From NCBI GenBank assembly GCA_030640625.1, contig DAOWJB010000270.1:1-32970 (forward strand): 32,970 nt of DNA, in the 5' to 3' direction. Numbering within the stretch: position 1 is the stretch's first letter; each line of letters opens with the position of its first letter. The stretch comes from Bacteroides sp. GTDB taxonomy: Bacteria; Bacteroidota; Bacteroidia; Bacteroidales; SM23-62. Under the pieces are notes generated by a model. That model was not told where the DNA came from. It ran no database searches and saw nothing but the letters and a program-made list of their open reading frames with translations. Shown here one piece after another: positions 21,901 to 30,600 of this stretch. A program made the translations under genes and the position numbers.

Positions 21901-22625
21901 CTCCCAGTTTACAGGTAATAAACGGGGACGGAGAGTGGGAAACCGTGATTGAGAACCTTGGCTTTCCCGCCGGGAAATCCAAGACAATAATCGCAGATCT
22001 GGATGGGAAATTCCTTTCAGAAGACCACCGGATCAGGATAACTACCAATATGGAGATATACTGGGATCATGCATATTTCGCATACGATCTGCCAGAGGCA
22101 GCCCTGGAATACTCAAAGATAAAACCCATGGATGCCGACCATCATTACCGTGGATTCTCCAGGTTGTACCGGAAAGGTGGGAGGTACGGTCCCCATTGGT
22201 ATGATTATAATTCCGTAACGGATACCCCCCGCTGGAGGGACCTGTGCGGTTACTATACCAAGTATGGTGACGTTATTGAGCTTTTGGAGGATGCGGACAA
22301 TATGTACATTATAGCCAATGCAGGAGATGAGACAACCATTGTGTTTGACGCTGAGGAACTCAAGGAACTGCCGGAAGGCTGGAAAAGGGATTTTGTCATC
22401 CATACTGTGGGATGGGTGAAGGACGGAGATCTTAATACTGCCAGGGGACAGACGGTGGAACCACTGCCTTTCCATGGCATGAGTTCATATCCATACGGAG
22501 ATGATGAGTCCTATCCTGCTGACCGGGCGCACCGGCATTATCTGAAGAAGTATAATACAAGGGAGGTAAACACAGTGAACTTCCGGCAGGCCCTGCATAA
22601 TGGCTACGGAAAAGATGAAAGATAA
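18909..22625 (+). CDS. Large secreted TPR + VCBS/FG-GAP + ASPIC/UnbV-like protein with an extra C-terminal region
   Basis: Lipoprotein-like N-terminus 'MRILITMILCSFLFPQCQNRK'; TPRs 'AIGYANLGLVYLRMGRYDEAEKQLLQARELDPGDPDIRLNLAKVYEY'; Asp-rich loops DLDHDGDQD, DYDNDGWLD, DFDDDGDID, DYNNDGCLD, DFDNDGYLD, DYNEDGDLD; UnbV-like 'NANHRLQVRLVGVKAGSGKNNHFGIGTKIEVRAGDLYQMK...HFGLAQRSRADVVRILWTNG'. Confidence 0.88.
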   Translation: MGSKSISMKSNYSGHMFMRILITMILCSFLFPQCQNRKSSRQDKQDEIQKKTDDELRSEKILTARTMGLAYLEEDKLDEAASEFQKLIELAPREAIGYANLGLVYLRMGRYDEAEKQLLQARELDPGDPDIRLNLAKVYEYQNKSDKSIMELKKSIEIDPGHVQTLYTLAEIYGRASDKYSMQQWEKYMKKTVVASPGNIVPRLHLIEMLLRNGKTDETLGQLEELQRVFPDLPAEVLTWYNGALESLHASDTGEALTKIMVFHNTLKLTNQYHIGVAELKGSSGSSMGVPVFSFSARAPIYVPDGVTILETIRFTDVTAAAGLELSSLTGEKSGQADDKRSPGGSSEGNPGIPGHAKYKTHLALGDLDHDGDQDLYLGTWLEDESRYRHFLFLADMGRFTDISKKAGLSHKGPETNALFADYDNDGWLDLLVIREGSCILYKSITEGKYRNLTGKADLSGNGKGIKALFFDMDHEGDLDLFVAGSGKNSLSRNNGDGSFTDQSAYSGLQGGETISLDACFGDFDDDGDIDLFVLNQDGDNELYFNQREGKFSNVTGESGLSGLQGSVAVACGDYNNDGCLDLFIAAMQPGQYELFRNRGNGSFQKDESFAENLDILRNTQAADVSFFDFDNDGYLDLLISGKSSESAQRGIHLLHNEGDGIFEDVSHLLPEDLLGGGEIGIADYNEDGDLDIFLAGKDGGIHLLRNDGGNANHRLQVRLVGVKAGSGKNNHFGIGTKIEVRAGDLYQMKVVTEPVVHFGLAQRSRADVVRILWTNGTPQNIFSPGVEQDLVEEQQLKGSCPFLYTFDGEQFTFVKDIMWHSALGMPLGIMGGTTTYGFSEASMDYMKIPGNKLRPRDGKYIIQITEELWETIYLDEVELIVLDHPDTIEVLVNEKFSPPPYPEYRIYRISDKIFPLSAKDGKGNDVLDMLLEEDDRYVSNFLKTGYQGITEMRELILDPGPVENAENLHLFLHGWIFPTDASINYAIAQSGKIKVATPSLQVINGDGEWETVIENLGFPAGKSKTIIADLDGKFLSEDHRIRITTNMEIYWDHAYFAYDLPEAALEYSKIKPMDADHHYRGFSRLYRKGGRYGPHWYDYNSVTDTPRWRDLCGYYTKYGDVIELLEDADNMYIIANAGDETTIVFDAEELKELPEGWKRDFVIHTVGWVKDGDLNTARGQTVEPLPFHGMSSYPYGDDESYPADRAHRHYLKKYNTREVNTVNFRQALHNGYGKDER

Positions 22626-24321
22626 AGATATGAAAGGAAGCTGGAACAGGAAGGAGCCAGGATCCTGTCAACCAGATTTTTTATTGCTGTTTGCAGGGAT
22701 ATTGCTATTGTTCTCCTGTGGGGAGACCCCAAAAAAAGGCTTTACCGATGTGACTGTAGAAGCCGGGATAGATTTTCTGTATACATTCGGGGATGATACC
22801 TACGAAAACATACTCGAAAGCAGCGGATCCGGGATAAGCATTTTGGATTATAACAAGGATGCCTACCCTGACCTTTATATGATGAACGGAACCTGGCTGG
22901 AAGGGATCTCCGATCCGGAAGGCAGAGCGTTTGAAGGAACACCCAACCGCTTGTATGTTAACAGGGGGGACGGGACCTTTATCGAGTACGCTGAAGAAGC
23001 CGGTCTGGACGACCGGAACTGGAGCATGGCTGCAGGGCCCATCGATTACGACCTGGACGGGGATGAGGATCTGTATCTTTTAAACTATGGCCCGAATGTA
23101 TTATACCGCAATAATGGGGACGGAACGTATACCGATATAGCGGGATCAGTGGGACTCAGGGGACCTGAACTGCTGAATGGGTTTACAAAATGGAGTGTTG
23201 GCGCATCCTTCTGGGATGTGAACCTGGACGGCAGGCTGGATGTCATGGTGGGCAATTTTCTCGCCTTTGATCCCGAATATTTATCACCGACCACGCCGGA
23301 TCTGATGCCTCATCCGTCTGAATATATGGGACAGGCATCCATGCTGTACCTTCAGCAGGAAGACGGTACATTTATTGATGCCACGGAATCCTACGGCATG
23401 TACTACCCGGAATCCAAATGCATGGGACTTACCGTTTTTGATTATGATGATGACGGGGACCTGGACCTGTTTCAGGGGAATGATCATCAGTCAAATTTCC
23501 TGTTCAGGAATGAGGGGGATTATTTCAATGAAGTCGGAGTGAAAAGTGGCGTGGCTGTTAACAGCCATGGGCAGTCCACAGGATCCATGCACGGAGCCAT
23601 CGGCGATGTGGATGGGGACGGGTGGATAGACCTGCTGGTTCCGGACCTGAGATATGGGGCCCTGTATCGAAACCAGGGAAATGGATTGTTTGAGGACATT
23701 ACCGAAAAAAGTGGCCTGGCAGCCATATTAAATGGAATGGGGCAATGGGCAGCTGCCTTCATCGATTACGATAACGATGGGGACCTCGATATATTTTTCG
23801 CTAACGGGATTGCAGAAGAATTGATCGTACAACATCCCCTCCTGCTTGAAAATGACGGGAGTGGAAATTTTCGGAATGTCGGATCTGAACTTTGCCCGTA
23901 TTTTACAGAAAAACGGTCGGGCCGTGGAGCCGCAATATGGGATTATGATAATGATGGTGACCTTGATATTATCGTTTCTCATATTGATCTGCAGGCGACT
24001 GCAACCCTGCTCAGAAATGATTTGAAAAGCCGGAATCACTGGCTCGGGCTGAAACTTGAAGGGGAAAACGGACCCACAGCAACCATCGCAGCAAAGGTGC
24101 TTGTCCATCTCGGTGATAAGAAAAAGGTGTATATTAGCCAGTGGACCACCAACTACCTCTCCAATTCTGATCCCCGTATGCATATTGGTCTCGGAATGGA
24201 GGAGAAGGTCGACAGGCTGGAAGTATTCTGGTCTGACGGAAGCATGGATGAGATCTCAGATCTGCCCGGGATTGACCGGTATCTGAAGATAGTCCAGGGC
24301 AGGGGACTGGTTATGGAATAA
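22600..24321 (+). CDS. CRTAC1-type VCBS/FG-GAP + ASPIC/UnbV protein, putative lipoprotein
   Basis: Overlaps the upstream ORF by 26 bp; lipobox-like 'LLLFAGILLLFSCGETP'; loops DYDLDGDED, DVNLDGRLD, DYDDDGDLD, DVDGDGWID, DYDNDGDLD (twice); UnbV-like 'SRNHWLGLKLEGENGPTATIAAKVLVHLGDKKKVYISQWTTNYLSNSDPRMHIGLG'. Confidence 0.9.
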   Translation: MATEKMKDKDMKGSWNRKEPGSCQPDFLLLFAGILLLFSCGETPKKGFTDVTVEAGIDFLYTFGDDTYENILESSGSGISILDYNKDAYPDLYMMNGTWLEGISDPEGRAFEGTPNRLYVNRGDGTFIEYAEEAGLDDRNWSMAAGPIDYDLDGDEDLYLLNYGPNVLYRNNGDGTYTDIAGSVGLRGPELLNGFTKWSVGASFWDVNLDGRLDVMVGNFLAFDPEYLSPTTPDLMPHPSEYMGQASMLYLQQEDGTFIDATESYGMYYPESKCMGLTVFDYDDDGDLDLFQGNDHQSNFLFRNEGDYFNEVGVKSGVAVNSHGQSTGSMHGAIGDVDGDGWIDLLVPDLRYGALYRNQGNGLFEDITEKSGLAAILNGMGQWAAAFIDYDNDGDLDIFFANGIAEELIVQHPLLLENDGSGNFRNVGSELCPYFTEKRSGRGAAIWDYDNDGDLDIIVSHIDLQATATLLRNDLKSRNHWLGLKLEGENGPTATIAAKVLVHLGDKKKVYISQWTTNYLSNSDPRMHIGLGMEEKVDRLEVFWSDGSMDEISDLPGIDRYLKIVQGRGLVME

Positions 24322-24351
24322 CAGAAATTTATAATCAAATATAAAGAACAA

Positions 24352-25680
24352 ATGCAGAAAGAATATGTGAACCGGGTCATAGACCTGACCCATGCTGAAA
24401 AGAATGTGATCTATAATATGAGCCAGGATGAGGCCATTGAATGTTTGGGGACTGGAAACCTGGATGAGGTCAGGAAGATCGATGGACAATTCGCTTTGAT
24501 TTCGGTTGAGGGCAAAACCATCCGGATGGCAAGATCCATTGGCCGGCCGATCCGGTACTTCATAGCGAAGCTGGAAGATGGTCCCTGTCTTGTAGTCGGA
24601 GAACGTATGGACAACATCCATGAGTACCTTAAAAAAGTGGGACTCGATGACCAGTTCCACCCCTCCTATACACGAATGGCCCCGGCACATTATATTACCC
24701 GCATCGAGCTGCTGGGTTGTCCCGATCCAAACCCGGTGTACGATCGTTTCTTTACACCTGAACGTAATAAATTTCATAGCATGGCACCGGAAGATATTGG
24801 GGAGATTTACGTTGGTGCCCTCTATAATGAAATCAAGAAATGGCTGAAATACCGGGCAAAGTCGGGTCCTCTGGGGGTAAGTTTTTCAGCCGGCATCGAC
24901 AGCGGCTCCGTCTTTCTTCTCACCTATTATGCATTGAAAGAACTCGGTGAGAGTCCATCCCGGCTCAAGGCCTTCACCCTCACCGTGGAAGGGGCCGGTG
25001 AAGATCTCCTGCAGGCCAGGCAGTTTCTGGGTGATATGGGACTGGAACTCTTCCTGGAACCCGTCGAGGCAGAAGCCAGCCGGCTCGACTGGAAAAAGAC
25101 CATCCGGATAGTGGAAGATTATAAGGCGCTGGATATCCAGGCGGCAACCATGAACCTTGCCCTTCTGGAGGGAGTACGTTCCCGCTATCCCGGTTGGAAA
25201 TACATTCTTGACGGGGATGGGGGAGATGAGAACCTGAAAGATTATCCCATTGAAGAAAATCCCGAACTTACCATCCGTTCGGTGCTGAATAACCTGATGC
25301 TTTACCATGAAGGATGGGGTGTCAACTCCATCAAGCATTCATTAACTTACTCTGGTGGACTGAGCCGGGGATACATGAGAACCTGTATGCCCGCGGAATC
25401 TCTCGGGTTTGAAGGATTCAGTCCCTATACCCTTCCCAATGTAATAGAAGTTTCAGAAGGGATCCCCTTTATTGAGATGACGGACTGGGATCATGGTAAA
25501 TTGTATGAACTCAAAGGCAGAATTGTTTCCGCCGGGGTGAAAGCCATCACAGGCATGGATATGCCGGTATTTCCCAAAAGACGGTTCCAGCACGGAGCAA
25601 CGTCAGAAAATATATTCCGGGAACACTTCCCCGGAAAGGACAAATCCTACCGGCAGGAATTCCAGCGGATCTATGAGTAG
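24352..25680 (+). CDS. Asparagine-synthase-like ATP-dependent amide ligase with reduced N-terminal glutaminase-like region
   Basis: PP-loop 'LGVSFSAGIDSGSVFLLTYYALKE'; 'KYILDGDGGDENLKDYP' in place of the usual SGxGxDE; degenerate N-terminus 'VRKIDGQFALISVEGKTIRMARSIGRPIRYFIAKLEDGPCLVVGERM'; no Cys at residue 2. Confidence 0.83.
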   Translation: MQKEYVNRVIDLTHAEKNVIYNMSQDEAIECLGTGNLDEVRKIDGQFALISVEGKTIRMARSIGRPIRYFIAKLEDGPCLVVGERMDNIHEYLKKVGLDDQFHPSYTRMAPAHYITRIELLGCPDPNPVYDRFFTPERNKFHSMAPEDIGEIYVGALYNEIKKWLKYRAKSGPLGVSFSAGIDSGSVFLLTYYALKELGESPSRLKAFTLTVEGAGEDLLQARQFLGDMGLELFLEPVEAEASRLDWKKTIRIVEDYKALDIQAATMNLALLEGVRSRYPGWKYILDGDGGDENLKDYPIEENPELTIRSVLNNLMLYHEGWGVNSIKHSLTYSGGLSRGYMRTCMPAESLGFEGFSPYTLPNVIEVSEGIPFIEMTDWDHGKLYELKGRIVSAGVKAITGMDMPVFPKRRFQHGATSENIFREHFPGKDKSYRQEFQRIYE

Positions 25681-26839
25681 TTATCCCGATTTCATGATCG
25701 ATGGACGCTGGATCCTGTCCCACAGAGGGGGCAAGAACCCTGTGGATACCTCAATTCCTTATGCCTGGCTGCATGAAAAAGAATACTGCGCCTCCGGTAA
25801 GGTTGAGGATGTTGCCACCATATTCCTAACCAACCGGGAATGCCCCTACCATTGTCTGATGTGTGACCTCTGGAAGAATACCACGGACCATACCGTCCAG
25901 GCTGGAACCATTCCACAACAGATCCGGTATGCACTTGATCGTATGCCACCCGCAAAACATCTGAAACTCTACAATTCAGGTAATTTTTTTGATACACAAG
26001 CCATCCCGGAACAGGATTATGAAACTATTGCCGCCCTGCTAGAACCCTTCGAAACGCTGGTTGTTGAAAACCATCCTAAACAGACCGGTGATAGATGCCT
26101 CAGATTTAATGAGATGATCACACCGCGGCTGGAGGTGGCTGTAGGACTTGAAACTGTACAACCCGACGTGCTCTCAAAGCTGAATAAGAAGATGACACTG
26201 GATGACTTTACAAATGCCATAGCTTTTCTGGAAAAAAACGGAATTCAGTCCCGGGCATTTATCCTCCTGAAACCACCCTTTATGACAGAAGAAGAAGGGA
26301 TCCATTGGGCGAATGAATCAATTGATTTTGCGTTTCAGACCGGGGTGAGGGCATGTTCTGTAATACCCACCAGGGCTGGAAACGGCGCCATGGATTTCCT
26401 GGAACAAAATGGGTTCTTTGCCCCCCCAAAAATTCAGTCCCTCGAAGAAGTACTTGAATACGGACTGGAGATGAAAGCCGGACCGGTTTATGCTGATCTG
26501 TGGGATATTGAACTTTTCTCCACATGCGATCATTGCCTGGTACAAAGAAAAGCGAGGCTGCAAAAAATGAACCTAAGCCAGAAGATACCCGAACCCGTAA
26601 GATGTACCTGTAATTTTGGTAGAAGTATATTGACTTTTTTACTGGCCATCCTTCTGATTTCTTTCATCGGTCCTGAAGACAACAGCCAGTCAGAAACCAT
26701 TAAGATCGGTATGATGATAACCAGCCTTTCCCATCAGTCTGCCTGCGATGCGGCCGAACTGGCAATTCGTGAAGCCAACGAGCAGGGTGGTTTCCCGGGA
26801 TCATCCGGATCAATGGCGAGAAGCCGGGAATTGGCATAG
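25673..26839 (+). CDS. Radical SAM protein (CxxxCxxC) whose ORF continues into a truncated ABC substrate-binding protein
   Basis: 'NRECPYHCLMCDLWKNTTDHTVQAGTIPQQIRYALDRMPPAKHLKLYNSGNFFD' with CX3CX2C; overlaps the AsnB-like stop by 8 bp (ATGAGTAG). Radical SAM homology seems to end at '...EPVRCTCNF' (~26618). Confidence 0.85.
   Translation: MSSYPDFMIDGRWILSHRGGKNPVDTSIPYAWLHEKEYCASGKVEDVATIFLTNRECPYHCLMCDLWKNTTDHTVQAGTIPQQIRYALDRMPPAKHLKLYNSGNFFDTQAIPEQDYETIAALLEPFETLVVENHPKQTGDRCLRFNEMITPRLEVAVGLETVQPDVLSKLNKKMTLDDFTNAIAFLEKNGIQSRAFILLKPPFMTEEEGIHWANESIDFAFQTGVRACSVIPTRAGNGAMDFLEQNGFFAPPKIQSLEEVLEYGLEMKAGPVYADLWDIELFSTCDHCLVQRKARLQKMNLSQKIPEPVRCTCNFGRSILTFLLAILLISFIGPEDNSQSETIKIGMMITSLSHQSACDAAELAIREANEQGGFPGSSGSMARSRELA
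26619..26793 (+). pseudogene. 5' fragment of a type-1 (HAAT/LivJ-like) ABC transporter substrate-binding protein
   Basis: Signal-like 'ILTFLLAILLISFIGPEDNSQS' then 'ETIKIGMMITSLSHQSACDAAELAIREANEQGGF'; homology-like sequence stops abruptly at GGF. Confidence 0.6.
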
Positions 26840-26976
26840 CAGGTCCCCGGACCTTCCCCTTCTATTAATGTGCTCATATCGCCTGAGGGAGCCTGGGTGA
26901 AGATAAGCATGCTTTCCTGGTTCTTTCCCCCGCAGGAGATAAGAAGCAGTGCGACTGTTCCGAGTGCCAGGACCAC
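26794..26976 (-). pseudogene. 5' fragment of a lipoprotein gene (remainder missing)
   Basis: 'VVLALGTVALLLISCGGKNQESMLIFTQAPSGDMSTLIEGEGPGTCYANSRLLAIDPDDPGKP', then abuts the antisense of the SBP fragment. Confidence 0.5.
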
Positions 26977-27546
26977 TCGATCCAGTCCACCATCTTATTT
27001 CCTGCCAGGCCAAAGTGCAGTCAGGGATCATTCTGTGAGAGATATCCCGTTGTACTCTTTTTCTGAGTGATCTGTGTTACTCCACCGGCATTTACTCTTA
27101 CACTGGCCCCGATCCCATCCCTGTTAACAGTTGTGCCGCGGAGCTTGATGATCAGCCAGTTATTCCGATTGCCCTGGTTGTTCCGCAGAAAAGTACCGTG
27201 GTCATTCAGGTTGACGATGTATGCGTCTATGTCCCCATCATTATCATAATCTATAAAAGAAAAGGCCCAGCCAACATGCTGTCCCCTCGCTCAATCCTTC
27301 TGCGTATGTACCGTTTGTGACATAGATATCCAGGTATCCGTCCTGGTCATAGTCCAGGAACACAGCCCCCTCGGGTACAGTAGATCCGGGATATTCTAAA
27401 TTCCTAATATCCCTGCCATTTACAGGGGGTACTAATCCTGCAAAACTGAGGGGCAAATTGGCACCTGAATGATCAAGCACTAAGTATAACAGGCTATAAA
27501 TCAGTTCACTGTCTTCGGGATGCGACCTTTGTATCAGGATTTCCAT
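26977..27546 (-). pseudogene. Degenerate CRTAC1-type (VCBS + ASPIC/UnbV) gene with internal deletion/frameshift and premature stop
   Basis: N-terminal part 'AVFLDYDQDGYLDIYVTNGTYAEGLSEG', frame change near 27280, then 'GWAFSFIDYDNDGDIDAYIVNLNDHGTFLRNNQGNRNNWLIIKLRGTTVNRDGIGASVRVNAGGVTQITQKKSTTGYLSQNDP' followed by TGA (27021-27023) and 'LHFGLAGNKMVDWIE'. Confidence 0.8.
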
Positions 27547-27628
27547 TTTTGTGTGATTTGAGAAAGAATTCTAACTTGCATGTTTATGTTCTTGAACACG
27601 CAGAAAAAATCCCTTAATAATATTACAA

Positions 27629-30600
27629 ATGACAAAACAGATAGATAAGAGATTTCAAATTGCTCTGCTCACCGTATTCTTGATTTTGGTTGAGGTAAGC
27701 CTTTATGCCGGGTCCCCCGTAAAGATCTGGCAGGAAAAGATAGTCATTCCCACATACCAGGTGGGCAAACCGGATCCGAATCCCCGGTTCTACGATGGCA
27801 GGGTAACCCAAGGGGCCCAGGGCCGGGTCTATCCATATCCGATGTCGGATGTGCTGTTAGGCAATATGGAAGACCAGCGTTACGATATCGTCTACCTGGA
27901 AAATGATTTCATAAAGATCTCCGTCATACCCGAACTGGGAGGAAGGATCTTTACGGCCGTGGACAAAACAAATGATTACGATTTCTTTTACAGGCAATCA
28001 GTCATCAAACCTGCACTGATTGGAACGCTGGGCAAATGGATATCGGGTGGCTCGGAGTGGAATTTCCCGCATCACCACAAGACAACAACCATGATGAGGA
28101 TGGACCATTACCTGGAGCAGAACGAGGATGGCAGCGCCACTCTCTGGCTTGCGGAAACTGAGAGGCGGCATCGTTTCAGGATCACCTTGTCATTGACACT
28201 CTATCCTGACAGGTCATACATTGAGATGCAGGTCAATCCATACAATCCAACCCCCTTTGTGCATTCTTTTCTTTATTTTGCCAATCCCGCAGTGCATGTT
28301 GATTCTACCTATCAGGTTATCTTCCCGCCCAACGTAGAGTATGTAACCCAGCATGCCAAGCGTGAGTTCATTCAATGGCCGGTCGCAGATGGAAGGTATG
28401 GTGGAAAGACATACCAAGATGTTGATATCAGCTGGTGGAAAAACCTATCCAGTTCGGTGTCCTTTTTCGCATGGAACGATGAAAAGGACTTTTTTGCAGG
28501 CTATGATCATGGGAAAGAGGCAGGTGTGGCATATGTCTCCGATCATCATACTGCCCCCGGTATGAAATTCTTTACCTTCGGATGCGGGGAAGCCGGGGCT
28601 GCGTGGGATAAACGGCTGACAGATTCAGATGGTCCCTACCTTGAGCTGATGGCCGGGGTTTATTCCGACAACCAGCCGGACTACAGCTGGTGCCAGCCAT
28701 ATGAGAACAAGCTTGCCACCCAGTACTGGTATCCAATACGTGAATTGGGGGGCATGCAACATGCCAATCTCAACGGGGCCCTGAACATCGATCTGGAAAA
28801 ACTGCCACTTGCTGCAATCCATCTCAATACTACCTCCGAGCATAAAAATGCCAGGGCAGTACTCCTGGCCGGGGATGAGTTAATATGGGAAAAGCACCTG
28901 GATATTGGTCCCGCTCAGCCCTTTTCGGCCGAGATTCAGGTTCCGGCAGAAACTGATGCCCCGGAGCTTATCTTGGAGCTTTTTACTGAAGATGAGAAGC
29001 TGCTCATATCGTACAAGCCTGAACCACAAAAGAATGCCGGGATGCCTGATCCGGCAAAACCTCCCCCTTCTCCGGAGGAAATAACGTCCGTGGAAGAATT
29101 GTACCTGGCAGGACTGAGACTGGACCAGTTTCACAATGCTCAGATGGATCCCTATCCATATTATGAGGAAGCCCTTAACCGTGACCCCGGGAATTATCTT
29201 GTTAATACCCAGCTGGGCATCCTGGACTGCAAAGGATTCAGATGGGAGGCGGCGGAGAAGAGACTGAAAACAGCAATGGCAAGGATTACTTATAATCATA
29301 CCAGGCCCAGAGATGGCGAGTCCTGGTACTATCTTGGGATCTGCCTGCGTGAACAGGGTAAGACCGGGGAGGCCTATGATGCGTTTTTTCGCGCAACATG
29401 GAGCCATGCCTGGCATTCCGCTGCTTATTTTCATCTCGCTGAACTGGATTGCCTTAAGCGTGACTATACCCGGGCACTGGATCATGTTAACCGTTCGCTA
29501 AGCACCAATACAGCCAACCTGAGGGCCCGGAACCTGAAAACAATCATTCTGCGCAAACTTGGTCGTATTGAAGAAGCCGCCAGTCTGGCCCGTTCCATCT
29601 CAGATGATAATCCCCTTGATCTCATGTCCAGGCTGGAGATTGAGAGGCTGTCCGGAAATTACGTGGAAGCCTCGTCGCCTCAGTTTTCGGCTGATCATGC
29701 TCATCAGGATAAAGCCCATGAAGAGTTGAAGACCATCCTGGGCAATAATGTTGAGACCCGGCTCGAACTGGCCTCCCATTATGGAAACTACGGTTGCTGG
29801 GAGGAAGCCATAGAGGTTCTTGCTGAGCTTGATGTATCAACAAATGAAGATGGAAGCACCTATCCCATGCTGTACTATTTCCTGGGCTATTACCATGACC
29901 GGACCGGGGATCAGGGAGAATCGATAAAGTATTACAGGCTTGCAGGCAGTATGCCGGCCGATTATTGTTTTCCATACCGGAAGGAATCCCTTCAGGTACT
30001 CAAAAATGCCATCCTGACAGATCCTGCCGATGCCTCTGCCCAGTATTACCTGGGGAACCTTCTGTTCGATCACCTGCCGGTGGCAGCTATTGTATACTGG
30101 GAGCAATCCCGTGAGATCGACGGATCAAACCCCGTCGTCCACCGGAACCTGGGAATCGCTTACGAAAAGGTAAACGGGGACTATCCCAAGGCCATCGCAA
30201 GTTACGAGCGTGCCCTCGAACTGAAAGCGGATCCCAGGATGGTTTATGAACTTGACATCCTGTATGAAAAGACCAATACTCCCATCAAAACAAGGCAGAA
30301 ACTTTTCCAGGTGAACCAAAAGGTCATACCGGAACGGGTTGACGTACTCACCCGCCAGGTACTCGTTTACATCCAGTCAGAACAATATGACCGGGCCTTA
30401 GCACTCCTGCACGACAGTCATTTCTACAGGTGGGAGGGAGGCCGTGAGATCAGGCAGTATTATGAAGACGCTTGCCTGCTTAGAGGCCTGGACCATCTTC
30501 AGAAAGGATCTGCCGGGAAAGCATTGGAAGATTTTAATGCAGCGATGGAATATCCGGAAAACCTCGAGGAAGGAAGACCCGAAATGGACAAGCGCTTTAC

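Noticed and set aside
22600-22625. Possible frameshift separating two halves of one long VCBS/UnbV protein
   Set aside because: The downstream ORF begins with its own lipoprotein signal (LLLFAGILLLFSCGE) and carries a complete CRTAC1 architecture, so the overlap is better read as translational coupling of two genes.
28880-29485. 201-aa minus-strand ORF antisense to the DUF5107-TPR gene
   Set aside because: Shadow of a clear TPR coding region; Cys/Ile-rich, low-plausibility translation.
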